Shown here piece after piece: positions 24,726-33,636 of a DNA stretch of 64,000 nucleotides. This DNA comes from an uncultured Hyphomonas sp. (GTDB lineage: Bacteria; Pseudomonadota; Alphaproteobacteria; Caulobacterales; Hyphomonadaceae), in contig NZ_OY787456.1 in NCBI RefSeq assembly GCF_963678875.1, positions 1,860,001-1,924,000 of the forward strand. The letters are read 5' to 3'. Below the pieces are notes generated by a model, which had not been told where the DNA came from, made no database searches, and saw only the letters and a list, made by a program, of their open reading frames with translations. A program made the translations under genes and the position numbers. Numbering within the stretch: the first letter of the stretch is position 1; the number at the start of each line of letters is the position of its first letter.

Positions 24726-25739
24726 ATGGCGACCAAACCCAAGAGTTCAAAAAAAGCACCCACTAAAACGGGTAAAGACGAAATTCTCAAATATTACCGC
24801 GACATGCTGCTCATCCGGCGTTTCGAGGAAAAGGCCGGCCAGCTCTATGGCATGGGCAAGATCGCGGGATTTTGCCATCTCTACATCGGACAGGAAGCCG
24901 TCGTGACCGGCGTGCAGGCCTGCCTGAAGGATGGCGACCAGGTCATTACCGGTTATCGCGACCACGGCCACATGTTGGCCTGCGGCATGGACCCGAAGGG
25001 CGTCATGGCCGAGCTGACCGGACGCATCGGCGGCCTGTCGAAAGGCAAGGGCGGCTCGATGCACATGTTCTCGAAGGAAAAGAACTTCTACGGCGGGCAC
25101 GGCATCGTCGGTGCGCAGGTGCCGATTGGCACGGGGCTCGGCTTTGCCAACAAGTATCGCGGCACTGATAACGTCTCCGTTGCCTATTTCGGCGACGGCG
25201 CATCGAACCAGGGGCAGGTCTACGAGTCGTTCAACATGGCTTCGCTGTGGGACCTCCCGGTCGTCTATGTCATCGAGAACAACATGTATGCGATGGGGAC
25301 GAGCGTTGACCGGGCGTCCGCGGAAACCGAACTCTTCAAGCGCGGCATATCTTTCGAGATCGAGGGCGAAGAAGTCGATGGCATGGACGTGTTGGCGGTC
25401 CGCGAGGCCAGCGAGCGCGCGGTGAAATATGCGCGCTCCGGCAAGGGGCCGTACATTCTCGAAATGAAGACCTATCGCTATCGCGGCCACTCGATGTCCG
25501 ACCCGGCAAAATACCGCAAACGGGAAGAGGTGGACGACGTGCGAAGCCATCACGATCCGATTGACGGGCTGAAAAAACACATCCTCGAAGCAGGGCACGC
25601 CGACGAAGCCGAACTCAAGAAGATCGACAACGAGATCAAGGCCATCGTCAAGGAAGCGGCGGACTTCTCGCTGGAGAGCCCGGAACCTGAACCGAGCGAC
25701 CTGTGGACCGATGTTCTGAAAGATGCGGAGGTCGCGTGA
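24726..25739 (+). CDS. pdhA: Pyruvate dehydrogenase E1 component subunit alpha
   Basis: This 337-residue protein has 'YYRDMLLIRRFEEKAGQLYGMGKIAGFCHLYIGQEA', the thiamine diphosphate motif 'GDGASNQGQVYESFNMA...ENNMYAMGTS', and the phosphorylation-loop-like 'YRYRGHSMSDP'. It decarboxylates pyruvate together with PdhB. 'GGAGGACCC' precedes the ATG. The 148 bp between pdhA and pdhB contain no convincing gene. First gene of the pyruvate dehydrogenase operon. Confidence 0.97.
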   Translation: MATKPKSSKKAPTKTGKDEILKYYRDMLLIRRFEEKAGQLYGMGKIAGFCHLYIGQEAVVTGVQACLKDGDQVITGYRDHGHMLACGMDPKGVMAELTGRIGGLSKGKGGSMHMFSKEKNFYGGHGIVGAQVPIGTGLGFANKYRGTDNVSVAYFGDGASNQGQVYESFNMASLWDLPVVYVIENNMYAMGTSVDRASAETELFKRGISFEIEGEEVDGMDVLAVREASERAVKYARSGKGPYILEMKTYRYRGHSMSDPAKYRKREEVDDVRSHHDPIDGLKKHILEAGHADEAELKKIDNEIKAIVKEAADFSLESPEPEPSDLWTDVLKDAEVA

Positions 25740-25887
25740 AGACAGGAACTGGCCGGTTCCCCACGCATTCTGTTTCAAAGGCCTTTTCAGGCCAGTGGAG
25801 GAATAGTGCGATGACGGATGACCTCTCGACACATGCTGCTGCGCGCCCGATCGCGCAGAGCCCCCTTATTATTTCCGGAGCCTATTG

Positions 25888-27270
25888 ATGTCCGTTGATA
25901 TTCTCATGCCCGCCCTGTCGCCGACGATGGAAGAGGGGACGCTTTCGAAATGGCTCAAGCAGGAAGGTGACACGATCTCCTCCGGCGACGTTATTGCCGA
26001 GATCGAAACCGACAAGGCGACGATGGAAGTTGAAGCCGTCGATGAAGGCGTTCTTGCCAAGATCCTTGTGCCGGCCGGCACCGAAGGGGTGAAGGTCAAT
26101 GAAGTGATCGCTGTCCTTGCCGAAGAGGGCGAGGATGCAGGCAGCGTTACGGCAAAGAAATCGGGCGGCGACAAGCCTGCGCCGGCAGCCGAGAAGAAGG
26201 AAGAGGCCCCGTCTTCAGAAGGCGCCGCGGCGCCCGACGCGCCGGCAGTCGAAGTCCTCTCGGATCCCTCCATTCCGGAAGGCACCAGCTTCACTGAAAC
26301 GACCGTGCGCGATGCCTTGCGGGACGCGATGGCCGAAGAAATGCGGCGCGACGAAAACGTCTTCCTGATGGGGGAAGAAGTCGCGCAATACCAGGGCGCC
26401 TATAAGGTCTCCCGCGAATTGCTACAGGAATTCGGTGACCGCCGTGTTGTCGATACGCCGATTACGGAGCATGGCTTTGCCGGTCTCGGTGTGGGCGCGG
26501 CTTTCGCCGGCCTGAAGCCGATTGTCGAATTCATGACCTTCAATTTCGCGATGCAGGCCATCGACCAGATCGTGAACTCAGCCGCCAAGACGCTCTACAT
26601 GTCGGGTGGGCAGATGGGCTGCCCCATTGTGTTCCGCGGCCCGAACGGCGCGGCCGCCCGCGTCGGCGCCCAGCACAGCCAGGACTACTCTTCGTGGTAT
26701 GGCCACATTCCGGGCCTGAAAGTTGTGGCGCCCTATGATGCGGCAGACGCGAAGGGCCTTCTGAAAGCGGCGATCCGCGATCCGAACCCGGTGATCTTCC
26801 TTGAGCATGAATTGCTCTACGGCCATTCCTTCCCGGTACCGGACCTTGACGACCACGTTCTTCCAATCGGCAAGGCGGCGATCAAGCGCCAGGGAACGGA
26901 TGTGACGCTTGTCGCTCACTCCCGCATGGTTGGCTTCGCGCTGGAAGCCGCCGAGAAGCTGGCCGAGCAGGGGATTGACGCCGAAGTCGTCGACCTGCGC
27001 ACCATTCGCCCGCTGGACACCGCAACCGTCGTCGAAAGCGTGAAGAAGACGAACCGCATCGTCTGTTGTGAAGAAGGCTGGCGCTTCATGGGTGTCGGTG
27101 CGGAGATCGCCGCGACCGTGACGCAGGAAGCCTTCGACTATCTCGACGCCCCGCCGGCCCGCGTGCACCAGAAAGACGTGCCGCTGCCCTACGCCGCCAA
27201 CCTTGAAGCCCTGAGCCTGCCGAACGCCGACGACATCGTCGAAGCGGCACTGAAGGTGTGTTATGTTTAA
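25888..27270 (+). CDS. pdhB: Pyruvate dehydrogenase E1 component subunit beta with N-terminal lipoyl domain
   Basis: This 460-residue protein is a fusion of a lipoyl domain at residues 1-80 (lipoylated Lys in 'ETDKATMEVEAVDEG'), an acidic Ala/Pro linker, and the E1-beta transketolase domain ('DALRDAMAEEMRRDENVFLMGEEVAQYQGAYKV', 'RVGAQHSQDYSSWYGHIPGL'). The fusion is characteristic of alphaproteobacteria. Start taken at the ATG 25888 (MSVDILMPALSPTM), preceded by CCGGAG. Its lipoyl region is nearly identical to that of pdhC. The 3' end overlaps the next small ORF by 8 bp. Confidence 0.97.
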   Translation: MSVDILMPALSPTMEEGTLSKWLKQEGDTISSGDVIAEIETDKATMEVEAVDEGVLAKILVPAGTEGVKVNEVIAVLAEEGEDAGSVTAKKSGGDKPAPAAEKKEEAPSSEGAAAPDAPAVEVLSDPSIPEGTSFTETTVRDALRDAMAEEMRRDENVFLMGEEVAQYQGAYKVSRELLQEFGDRRVVDTPITEHGFAGLGVGAAFAGLKPIVEFMTFNFAMQAIDQIVNSAAKTLYMSGGQMGCPIVFRGPNGAAARVGAQHSQDYSSWYGHIPGLKVVAPYDAADAKGLLKAAIRDPNPVIFLEHELLYGHSFPVPDLDDHVLPIGKAAIKRQGTDVTLVAHSRMVGFALEAAEKLAEQGIDAEVVDLRTIRPLDTATVVESVKKTNRIVCCEEGWRFMGVGAEIAATVTQEAFDYLDAPPARVHQKDVPLPYAANLEALSLPNADDIVEAALKVCYV

Positions 27271-27670
27271 TTGGAGTGAGGCACGTGCTGTCCCGGTTGA
27301 GGATGCACGGCTCGATATTGATGAGCGCGAGCTTATTCAGGCAAACTGGATTCTCGGCGCTGTGAATTGCGTGGTAACTGGGAGCTCCGACAGAGACCGC
27401 AAGCAAGTTCAGCTAACTTGGGAATTCGCTCAGGGATTTTATGTGTCGGGGCCAGAATCCAACAATCTCGGCGAGTTGAAACTGGGGATATTCCCTACAC
27501 GCAATCTCGCTTGGAAAATCGAAAATTCTCCATGGGTCAAACAATGGGCGGAAGCAGAGCCTGTCTTTGAAACATGGAAAAATGAAACCAACCACTGGGC
27601 GCTCTTCACCGAACAAGCGTCTGTTCACCTAATCGCCGTTTCCGCACCGGTCATCATGGAGCATGTATAA
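27263..27670 (+). CDS. Unrecognised protein embedded between pdhB and pdhC
   Basis: This 135-residue protein (MFNWSEARAVPVEDARLDIDERELIQANW...) belongs to no family I recognise. It is acidic and Trp-rich, has no signal peptide or membrane segment, and reads as soluble mixed alpha/beta. It overlaps the end of pdhB by 8 bp, and its TAA shares its last base with the pdhC ATG, so it is embedded by translational coupling. Base composition is visibly less GC-rich than pdhB and pdhC, which suggests later insertion. A role in PDH assembly or regulation is only a guess from position. Confidence 0.75.
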   Translation: MFNWSEARAVPVEDARLDIDERELIQANWILGAVNCVVTGSSDRDRKQVQLTWEFAQGFYVSGPESNNLGELKLGIFPTRNLAWKIENSPWVKQWAEAEPVFETWKNETNHWALFTEQASVHLIAVSAPVIMEHV

Positions 27671-29028
27671 TGTCCATCAACATCACCATGCCGGCGCTCT
27701 CTCCCACGATGGAGGAAGGCACGCTGTCCAAATGGCTCGTCAAGGAAGGGGACACGATCTCTTCCGGTGACGTCATCGCCGAGATCGAAACCGACAAGGC
27801 GACGATGGAAGTCGAAGCCGTGGATGAAGGCACCGTCGCAAAGCTGCTCGTCCCGGCCGGGACCGAAGGCGTGAAGGTCAACGCCGTGATCGCCGTCCTT
27901 GCGGAAGAGGGCGAGGATGCTGGCTCGATCGAGGTGCCGGATGCGAAGGCCGCACCGGAGCCTGCCAAAGAGGCAAAGAATGAGCCGCCTGAAGACACGA
28001 CGAAGTCCGAAGGAAGCACGGCTAAGTCCGATATGGTCATGGCGAAGTCCGGCGAAGTCGGTGCTCGTCAGGGCAAAAAGGAGCTGGCGACCACGCCGCT
28101 GCCTTCCGCCAACACCGCTGACGGACGCATCAAGGCGAGCCCGCTGGCGCGCCGGATTGCGGACATGAAGGGCATCGACCTGTCAGGCATTTCGGGCACT
28201 GGCCCGCGTGGCCGGATCATCAAGCGAGATGTCGAAAACGCCAAGCCGGGTGCGGCGCCTGCTGCAGCATCTGCAACAGCACCGAAGCCCGACGGCCTGA
28301 TCCTCCCGCAGGTTCTGGATGACCGGATCTATGCGCCAGACAGCTACGAGTTGAAGCCGCTGGACGGCATGCGCAAGACGGTGGCGCGCCGCCTCACCGA
28401 AAGCTTCATGCAGGTCCCGCATTTCCCGCTGAATGTGGACCTCAACATCGACCGGCTCCTTACCTCGCGAACTGCAATAAATGCAGCAGCAGAGAAGGGT
28501 ATCAAGATCTCGGTCAACGACATGCTGATCAAGGCCGCCGCGCTCGCTCTGATGGATGAGCCCGACTGCAATGCCAGCTACACGGACAAGGGCATCGCCT
28601 ATCACAAGCACGCCAACGTCTCTGTGGCCGTGGCCATCGACGGCGGCTTGATCACGCCGGTGATCTTCAAGGCCGAAGAGAAGGGCCTCTCCGAAATTTC
28701 CAAGGAAATGAAGGATCTCGCGGAGCGTGCACGGGAGCGGAAACTGAAGCCGCAGGAATACACCGGCGGCACGTTCAGCATCTCGAACCTGGGCATGTTC
28801 GGCATCAAGTCCTTCGCCTCCATCATCAACCCGCCGGAAGGCATGATCCTCTCGGTCGGTGCCGGCGAGAAACGTGCTGTGGTGAACGCCAAGGGCAACG
28901 TCGAAGCCGCGACGATCATGAGCGTCACACTCACCTGCGACCACCGCGTGATCGGCGGCGCAGAAGGCGCGAAATGGCTACAGGCCTTCAAGCGCTACGT
29001 CGAAACCCCCGAAGCGATGCTTCTCTAG
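27670..29028 (+). CDS. pdhC: Dihydrolipoamide acetyltransferase (PDH E2)
   Basis: This 452-residue E2 has one lipoyl domain at residues 1-80 (Lys in 'ETDKATMEVE'), a linker, the E1/E3-binding domain at about 155-195 ('SPLARRIADMKGIDLSGISGTGPRGRIIKRDV'), and the trimeric acetyltransferase domain ending in the catalytic 'LTCDHRVIGGAEGAKWL' (His and Asp). It moves the acetyl group to CoA and forms the complex core. The start overlaps the preceding ORF as TAATG. lpdA follows 16 bp downstream. Confidence 0.97.
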   Translation: MSINITMPALSPTMEEGTLSKWLVKEGDTISSGDVIAEIETDKATMEVEAVDEGTVAKLLVPAGTEGVKVNAVIAVLAEEGEDAGSIEVPDAKAAPEPAKEAKNEPPEDTTKSEGSTAKSDMVMAKSGEVGARQGKKELATTPLPSANTADGRIKASPLARRIADMKGIDLSGISGTGPRGRIIKRDVENAKPGAAPAAASATAPKPDGLILPQVLDDRIYAPDSYELKPLDGMRKTVARRLTESFMQVPHFPLNVDLNIDRLLTSRTAINAAAEKGIKISVNDMLIKAAALALMDEPDCNASYTDKGIAYHKHANVSVAVAIDGGLITPVIFKAEEKGLSEISKEMKDLAERARERKLKPQEYTGGTFSISNLGMFGIKSFASIINPPEGMILSVGAGEKRAVVNAKGNVEAATIMSVTLTCDHRVIGGAEGAKWLQAFKRYVETPEAMLL

Positions 29029-29044
29029 GCCGGAAGGGATTCCC

Positions 29045-30460
29045 ATGAGCACCCAATACGACCTCATCGTTATCGGTTCCGGTCCGGGAGGCTATGTCAC
29101 CGCGATCCGCGCGACCCAGCTCGGGCTGAAGACAGCCATCGTGGAGCGCGAGGCGCTTGGCGGCATCTGCCTCAACTGGGGTTGTATCCCCACCAAGGCG
29201 CTGCTCCGGTCTGCCGAGGTGCTCTACCTCGCCAAGCATGCCAAGGATTTCGGCCTCGTCATCGACAAGGCTGACTTTGATCTGGAAGCGGTCGTGAAGC
29301 GTTCCCGCGGCGTGGCGAACCAGCTGTCGAACGGCGTGAAGTTCCTCATGAAGAAGAACAAGATCGACGTTCTCGAAGGCACCGCCCGGCTGGAGAAGGG
29401 CGCTCCCGCGCCGAAGGTCATCGTGAAAGGCAAAGACGGGAAGGATGTGTCCTACCAGTCGAAACACGTGATCCTTGCTACTGGCGCCCGCGCCCGCGAT
29501 ATCCCGCAGGCGGGTCTCGTCGCGGATGGCAAACTTGTCTGGACCTATCGCGAGGCCATGACGCCAGACGTGATGCCGAAGCGGCTGCTGGTGATTGGGT
29601 CCGGCGCCATCGGTATCGAGTTCGCGAGCTTCTACAATGAGCTTGGCGCCGAGACGACCGTGGTCGAGGTCATGGACCGAATCCTGCCGGTGGAAGACGA
29701 GGAAGTCTCGAAACACGCCGAGAAGGAATTCAAGAAGCAGGGCCTGAAAATCCTGACAGGCACGCAGGTCGGTAATCTGAAGCCCGGCAAGAACACCGTT
29801 ACCGCCGAGATCACCGGCAAGGACGGCAAGAAGGAGATGCAGGAGTTCGACCGCGTCATCCTCGCCGTCGGCATCGTTGGTAATGTCGAGAATCTCGGTC
29901 TCGAGACCCTCGGCGCGAAAATCGAGAAAACGCATGTCGTGGTCGACGGCTACGGCAAGACCGGCGTGCCCGGCCTCTATGCCATCGGCGACCTCACCGG
30001 CCCGCCATGGCTCGCCCACAAGGCCAGCCACGAAGGTGTCATGTGCGTCGAGGCGATCGCCGGCAAAGGACACGGCGAGAAGTTCGACCCGTGGAATGTT
30101 CCCGGCTGCACTTATTCGCACCCGCAAGTCGCGAGCGTAGGCCTCACGGAAAAGGCCGCCAAGGAAAAGGGATACGACATCAAGGTCGGCCGTTTCCCTT
30201 TTATCGGCAACGGCAAGGCGATCGCCCTTGGCGCGCCGGATGGCTTCGTGAAGACCGTGTTCGACAAGAAGACCGGCGAACTGCTCGGCGCCCACATGGT
30301 TGGCGCGGAAGTGACGGAGCTGATCCAGGGCTATGTTATCGCGCGGCAAGGCGAATTGACCGAGCAGGACATCGCGCACACGGTATTCCCGCATCCGACC
30401 CTGTCGGAGATGATGCACGAATCCGTCCTCGACGCCGAAGGTCGCGTTCTCCACATCTAG
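29045..30460 (+). CDS. lpdA: Dihydrolipoyl dehydrogenase (E3)
   Basis: This 471-residue flavoprotein disulfide reductase has FAD-binding 'VIGSGPGGYVTAIRATQLG', the redox disulfide 'GGICLNWGCIPTKAL', the NAD-binding 'VIGSGAIGIEFASFYNELGAE', 'GLYAIGDLTGPPWLAHKA', and the C-terminal catalytic 'HPHPTLSEMMHE'-type His/Glu ('FPHPTLSEMMHESVLDAEG'). It reoxidises the dihydrolipoyl groups of the PDH complex. Last gene of the PDH operon, 16 bp after pdhC. Confidence 0.97.
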   Translation: MSTQYDLIVIGSGPGGYVTAIRATQLGLKTAIVEREALGGICLNWGCIPTKALLRSAEVLYLAKHAKDFGLVIDKADFDLEAVVKRSRGVANQLSNGVKFLMKKNKIDVLEGTARLEKGAPAPKVIVKGKDGKDVSYQSKHVILATGARARDIPQAGLVADGKLVWTYREAMTPDVMPKRLLVIGSGAIGIEFASFYNELGAETTVVEVMDRILPVEDEEVSKHAEKEFKKQGLKILTGTQVGNLKPGKNTVTAEITGKDGKKEMQEFDRVILAVGIVGNVENLGLETLGAKIEKTHVVVDGYGKTGVPGLYAIGDLTGPPWLAHKASHEGVMCVEAIAGKGHGEKFDPWNVPGCTYSHPQVASVGLTEKAAKEKGYDIKVGRFPFIGNGKAIALGAPDGFVKTVFDKKTGELLGAHMVGAEVTELIQGYVIARQGELTEQDIAHTVFPHPTLSEMMHESVLDAEGRVLHI

Positions 30461-30539
30461 GCGGGCGACAGCCGCTTTCTTGCCCTTGCGTCCTCCTGCC
30501 TGATACGCAGGATGTGACTATCAATGTCAGGGGTTGCAG

Positions 30540-31679
30540 ATGATCGGAAGAATAGCCGCATGTATGGTTGTGCTCACAGGGCTCGGGGCATGCGCGCCGG
30601 CGCCTGAAGAGGAAAAGCCTGCTGTGACGGAACCAGCCGCCGAGCTTCCGGAGCCGAGGGACGGCGTTGTCACCGACCGTTTCGCCCGCCTCGCGCTTGC
30701 CTGCGTGCACAAGGAATACCCCAACAAGATCGGCCACCTTATGAACTCGGATGCCGACATCGGCACGCCGCGTTCTCTCTATCCAGCCTTCTATGGCTGC
30801 TTCGATTGGCACTCCTCGGTGCACGGCCACTGGCTGCTGGTACGCATCCTGAACACCGACCCGGATACGCCTTACCGCGATACGATCATCGAGGCCCTAT
30901 CGCAGAGCTTCACCCCGGAGAACATCGCCGGCGAAGTTGCGTACTTTGAAGCGCCTGATCGCGCGAGCTTCGAACGTCCTTACGGTCAGGCCTGGTTCCT
31001 CCAACTCATGAGCGAGCTGCGCGAGGCAGATTTCCCGGAGGCAACCACCTGGGCCCAAACCCTCTCGCCACTGGAAACCCTGATCGAGACGAACACGTCC
31101 GCCTGGCTCGACAAGCTGGCTTATCCGATCCGCATCGGTACGCATAACCAGTCGGCCTTCGCCTTCGGCCTGATGCTCGACTGGGCCGACACAACCGGCC
31201 GAACGGAATTCCGCAACAAACTCGCGGCAAAGGTGATGGACTTCCACGCCAAGGACGTGAACTGCCCGCTGGCATATGAGCCTTCCGGCGAAGATTTCCT
31301 GTCGCCCTGTCTGATGGAAGCAGACCTTATGCGGCGCGTGATGGGTACCGAGCAATACGCCGCCTGGCTCAGCCTGTTCCTGCCGCAGATTCCGGTCGAT
31401 GGCAGCGCTGATTGGCTGGAGCCCGGTATGGTACTGGACCCCACAGACGGCAAGCTGGTCCACCTCGACGGCGTAAACCTTTCCCGTGCATGGGCACTGG
31501 AAGGTATCGCTTCGGCCTTGCCGGAAAGTGATCCGCGCCGCGCCGCGCTGTTGGCATCCGCCGCGCGTCACAAGGAAACCGGGATCGCCGCCGTGAGCGA
31601 CACGCATTATTCGGGAAGCCACTGGCTCGCGAGCTTCGCGACCTATCTGGAAACGCAGCGGGGCATCCGCAGCGAATGA
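30540..31679 (+). CDS. DUF2891 family lipoprotein
   Basis: This 379-residue protein begins with a lipoprotein signal (MIGRIAACMVVLTGLGAC) and a Pro/Glu-rich spacer. The rest matches DUF2891: 'FYGCFDWHSSVHGHWLLVRIL' near residue 75, 'GQAWFLQLMSEL', 'IRIGTHNQSAFAFGLMLDWA' and 'THYSGSHWLASFATYL'. The repeated helix pattern with conserved His/Trp suggests an alpha/alpha-toroid fold, but no activity is known to me. Start at the ATG 30540 with AGGGG upstream. It overlaps the transporter gene as ATGA, so it probably belongs to the 5-oxoproline operon; an outer-membrane or periplasmic role there is inference. Confidence 0.82.
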   Translation: MIGRIAACMVVLTGLGACAPAPEEEKPAVTEPAAELPEPRDGVVTDRFARLALACVHKEYPNKIGHLMNSDADIGTPRSLYPAFYGCFDWHSSVHGHWLLVRILNTDPDTPYRDTIIEALSQSFTPENIAGEVAYFEAPDRASFERPYGQAWFLQLMSELREADFPEATTWAQTLSPLETLIETNTSAWLDKLAYPIRIGTHNQSAFAFGLMLDWADTTGRTEFRNKLAAKVMDFHAKDVNCPLAYEPSGEDFLSPCLMEADLMRRVMGTEQYAAWLSLFLPQIPVDGSADWLEPGMVLDPTDGKLVHLDGVNLSRAWALEGIASALPESDPRRAALLASAARHKETGIAAVSDTHYSGSHWLASFATYLETQRGIRSE

Positions 31680-32884
31680 AACTGCCCTTCGGCCCCGGAG
31701 CGCTTGTTGCAGCTGCCTTCATCGGGCCGGGTACGGTAACGGCATGTACACTGGCCGGGGCCAATTTTGGATATGCCCTGATTTGGGCGCTCGTCTTCGC
31801 GACGTTCGCCACGATGATCCTGCAAGACATGGCAGCGCGCCTTGGCATAGCGGGAGGTATGGGGCTGGGTGAAGCGCTCGTCGCGCCCGGCACGCCGACT
31901 GTGCTGAAGTGGCTCTCGGTTGTCCTGGTCCTCGCGGCGCTCGCGCTCGGGAATGCTGCTTACGAGGCGGGTAATCTTTCCGGCGGCGCGCTTGGGGCAG
32001 GGGCTGCGTTCGGCTGGCCGCCAGAGGCGCAGCGACCGATTGTATGGGGGCTGGCGTTACTCGCGGCGGTGTTCCTGTTCATCGGGCGCTACAAGCTTCT
32101 GGAGCGGCTTCTGATTGGTCTGGTCCTCATGATGAGCATCGCCTTCGCCGGCAGCCTCGTGCTCGTGCGGCCAGATCTTGGCGCTATGATCGGTGGTCTG
32201 AAGCCGGGCTTGCCGGACGGTAGCTTGCTGACGGCGATCGCCCTGATCGGCACGACCATTGTGCCCTATAACTTGTTCCTGCATGCGGCTTCCGTTCGCG
32301 AGAAGTGGCCGGGTGCCGGCGAAGAAGCGCTTAAAGCGGCGAGCGCTGACACGCGCGTCTCCATCGGCTTTGGCGGTCTCATCTCAATCCTGATCCTCTC
32401 GACGGCGGCGGCGAGCCTCTTTGGTTCCGGCATGGCGATCCGCAGCGCGGCGGATATGGCGGCGAGCCTTGAGCCTGCTTACGGCCCGGGAGCGCGTCTG
32501 TTGGTTGGTGTCGGCCTCTTTGCCGCCGGGCTCTCGTCAGCTGTCACCGCTCCGCTGGCGACAGCCTACGCAGTGTGCGAAGTGACACGTCGACCAAAGT
32601 CGGGGCGAGAGTTTCGCGCCATCGCACTGGGAATCCTTGGCATCGGGACACTGATCGCTTCCCTTGGCCTGAAGCCTGTCAATCTGATCCTCATCGCACA
32701 GGTCGCGAACGGTATTCTGTTGCCAATTATCGCAGTATTCCTGATCGTGACCATGAACCGCAGATCCATCCTGGGCACGCACGTGAATGGCCTCATGAGC
32801 AACCTGCTCGGCGGCGCCGTCGTGCTGATTGCAGGAGGCTTCGGATTGCGTCTCATCATGCGCGCGCTGGGCGTCTGGCCATGA
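31676..32884 (+). CDS. Nramp-like transporter (YcsG-type) of the 5-oxoprolinase operon
   Basis: This 402-residue protein has about 11 predicted transmembrane helices and an Nramp/LeuT-type fold. The helix-1 signature reads 'FIGPGTVTACTLAGANFGY', where metal transporters have DPGN, and the helix-6 region reads 'VPYNLFLHAASV' instead of MPH. The metal-binding Asp, Asn, Met and His are therefore absent, and divalent-metal transport is unlikely. Bacillus subtilis YcsG, in the ycsF-kipI operon, has similar company. Uptake of 5-oxoproline or a related compound is a reasonable inference. It overlaps both neighbours by ATGA. Confidence 0.85.
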   Translation: MKLPFGPGALVAAAFIGPGTVTACTLAGANFGYALIWALVFATFATMILQDMAARLGIAGGMGLGEALVAPGTPTVLKWLSVVLVLAALALGNAAYEAGNLSGGALGAGAAFGWPPEAQRPIVWGLALLAAVFLFIGRYKLLERLLIGLVLMMSIAFAGSLVLVRPDLGAMIGGLKPGLPDGSLLTAIALIGTTIVPYNLFLHAASVREKWPGAGEEALKAASADTRVSIGFGGLISILILSTAAASLFGSGMAIRSAADMAASLEPAYGPGARLLVGVGLFAAGLSSAVTAPLATAYAVCEVTRRPKSGREFRAIALGILGIGTLIASLGLKPVNLILIAQVANGILLPIIAVFLIVTMNRRSILGTHVNGLMSNLLGGAVVLIAGGFGLRLIMRALGVWP

Positions 32885-33633
32885 GCAAGTCTACCTGTCT
32901 CAACGCCGATGTGGGGGAGCTTCCGGGAGATGAGGGCAGGGCCCTGGATCGGGCCATTCTCGATGTGGTGACACGGTGCAGCATCGCCTGTGGCGGCCAT
33001 GCCGGCGATGATGAGTCCATGACGGCAACGATGCGGGCGGCGGATGCACGTGGCGTCCTGATCGGCGCCCACCCGTCCTATCCCGACCGTGCAGGCTTTG
33101 GCCGCTCGCGCATAAACATATCCGACGCAGATCTCGAACTCTCTTTGCTTTCGCAAGTGCGGCGATTGAAGGCGATTGGCCGTGAGCGCGGCGTGCCTCT
33201 CGTCCACCTGAAGCCGCACGGATCGCTCTACAATGATGCTGCAAGGGACCGGGCGCTTGCAGATATGGTCGCTACGGTCTGTGTCCGAACCGATATCGAC
33301 ACCCTGATCGGTCCGCCGTCATCTGAGTTGACGGCCGCTGCGGAAGCGACCGGGCTTACCTTTATCGCCGAGGCCTTTGCTGATCGTGCCTATGAAGCTG
33401 ACGGAAGTCTGACGCCGCGCAGCATGCCCGGCGCCGTCATCACCGACGCGGCCGGACAACTCGCGCAGGTGCTGAGCCTGGTCCAATCAGGCCGTGTGAC
33501 CGCGCGGACGGGGGAGGCCGTGTACCTCGTCGCTCAGACAATTTGCCTTCATGGAGATACCCCCGGTGCGGCTCGGTCTGCCTTTCATTTGAAACAGGCC
33601 TTGCTTGACCGTGGACTGTCGATCGAGGCGTAG
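32881..33633 (+). CDS. pxpA: 5-oxoprolinase subunit A (LamB/YcsF family)
   Basis: This is a 250-residue LamB/YcsF protein with 'CLNADVGELPGDE', 'SIACGGHAGDDESM', 'IGAHPSYPDRAGFGRS', 'LVHLKPHGSLYND' and 'FADRAYEADGSLTPRS'. With PxpB and PxpC it performs ATP-dependent opening of 5-oxo-L-proline (pyroglutamate) to glutamate. Start at the ATG 32881, overlapping the transporter stop. pxpB follows after 3 bp. The Asp/His-rich motifs are complete. Confidence 0.93.
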   Translation: MSKSTCLNADVGELPGDEGRALDRAILDVVTRCSIACGGHAGDDESMTATMRAADARGVLIGAHPSYPDRAGFGRSRINISDADLELSLLSQVRRLKAIGRERGVPLVHLKPHGSLYNDAARDRALADMVATVCVRTDIDTLIGPPSSELTAAAEATGLTFIAEAFADRAYEADGSLTPRSMPGAVITDAAGQLAQVLSLVQSGRVTARTGEAVYLVAQTICLHGDTPGAARSAFHLKQALLDRGLSIEA

Positions 33634-33636
33634 CCA

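Noticed and set aside
31676..32884. Calling the Nramp-like protein a manganese or iron transporter
   Set aside because: The DPGN and MPH metal-binding motifs are replaced, and the 5-oxoprolinase operon context points to another substrate.
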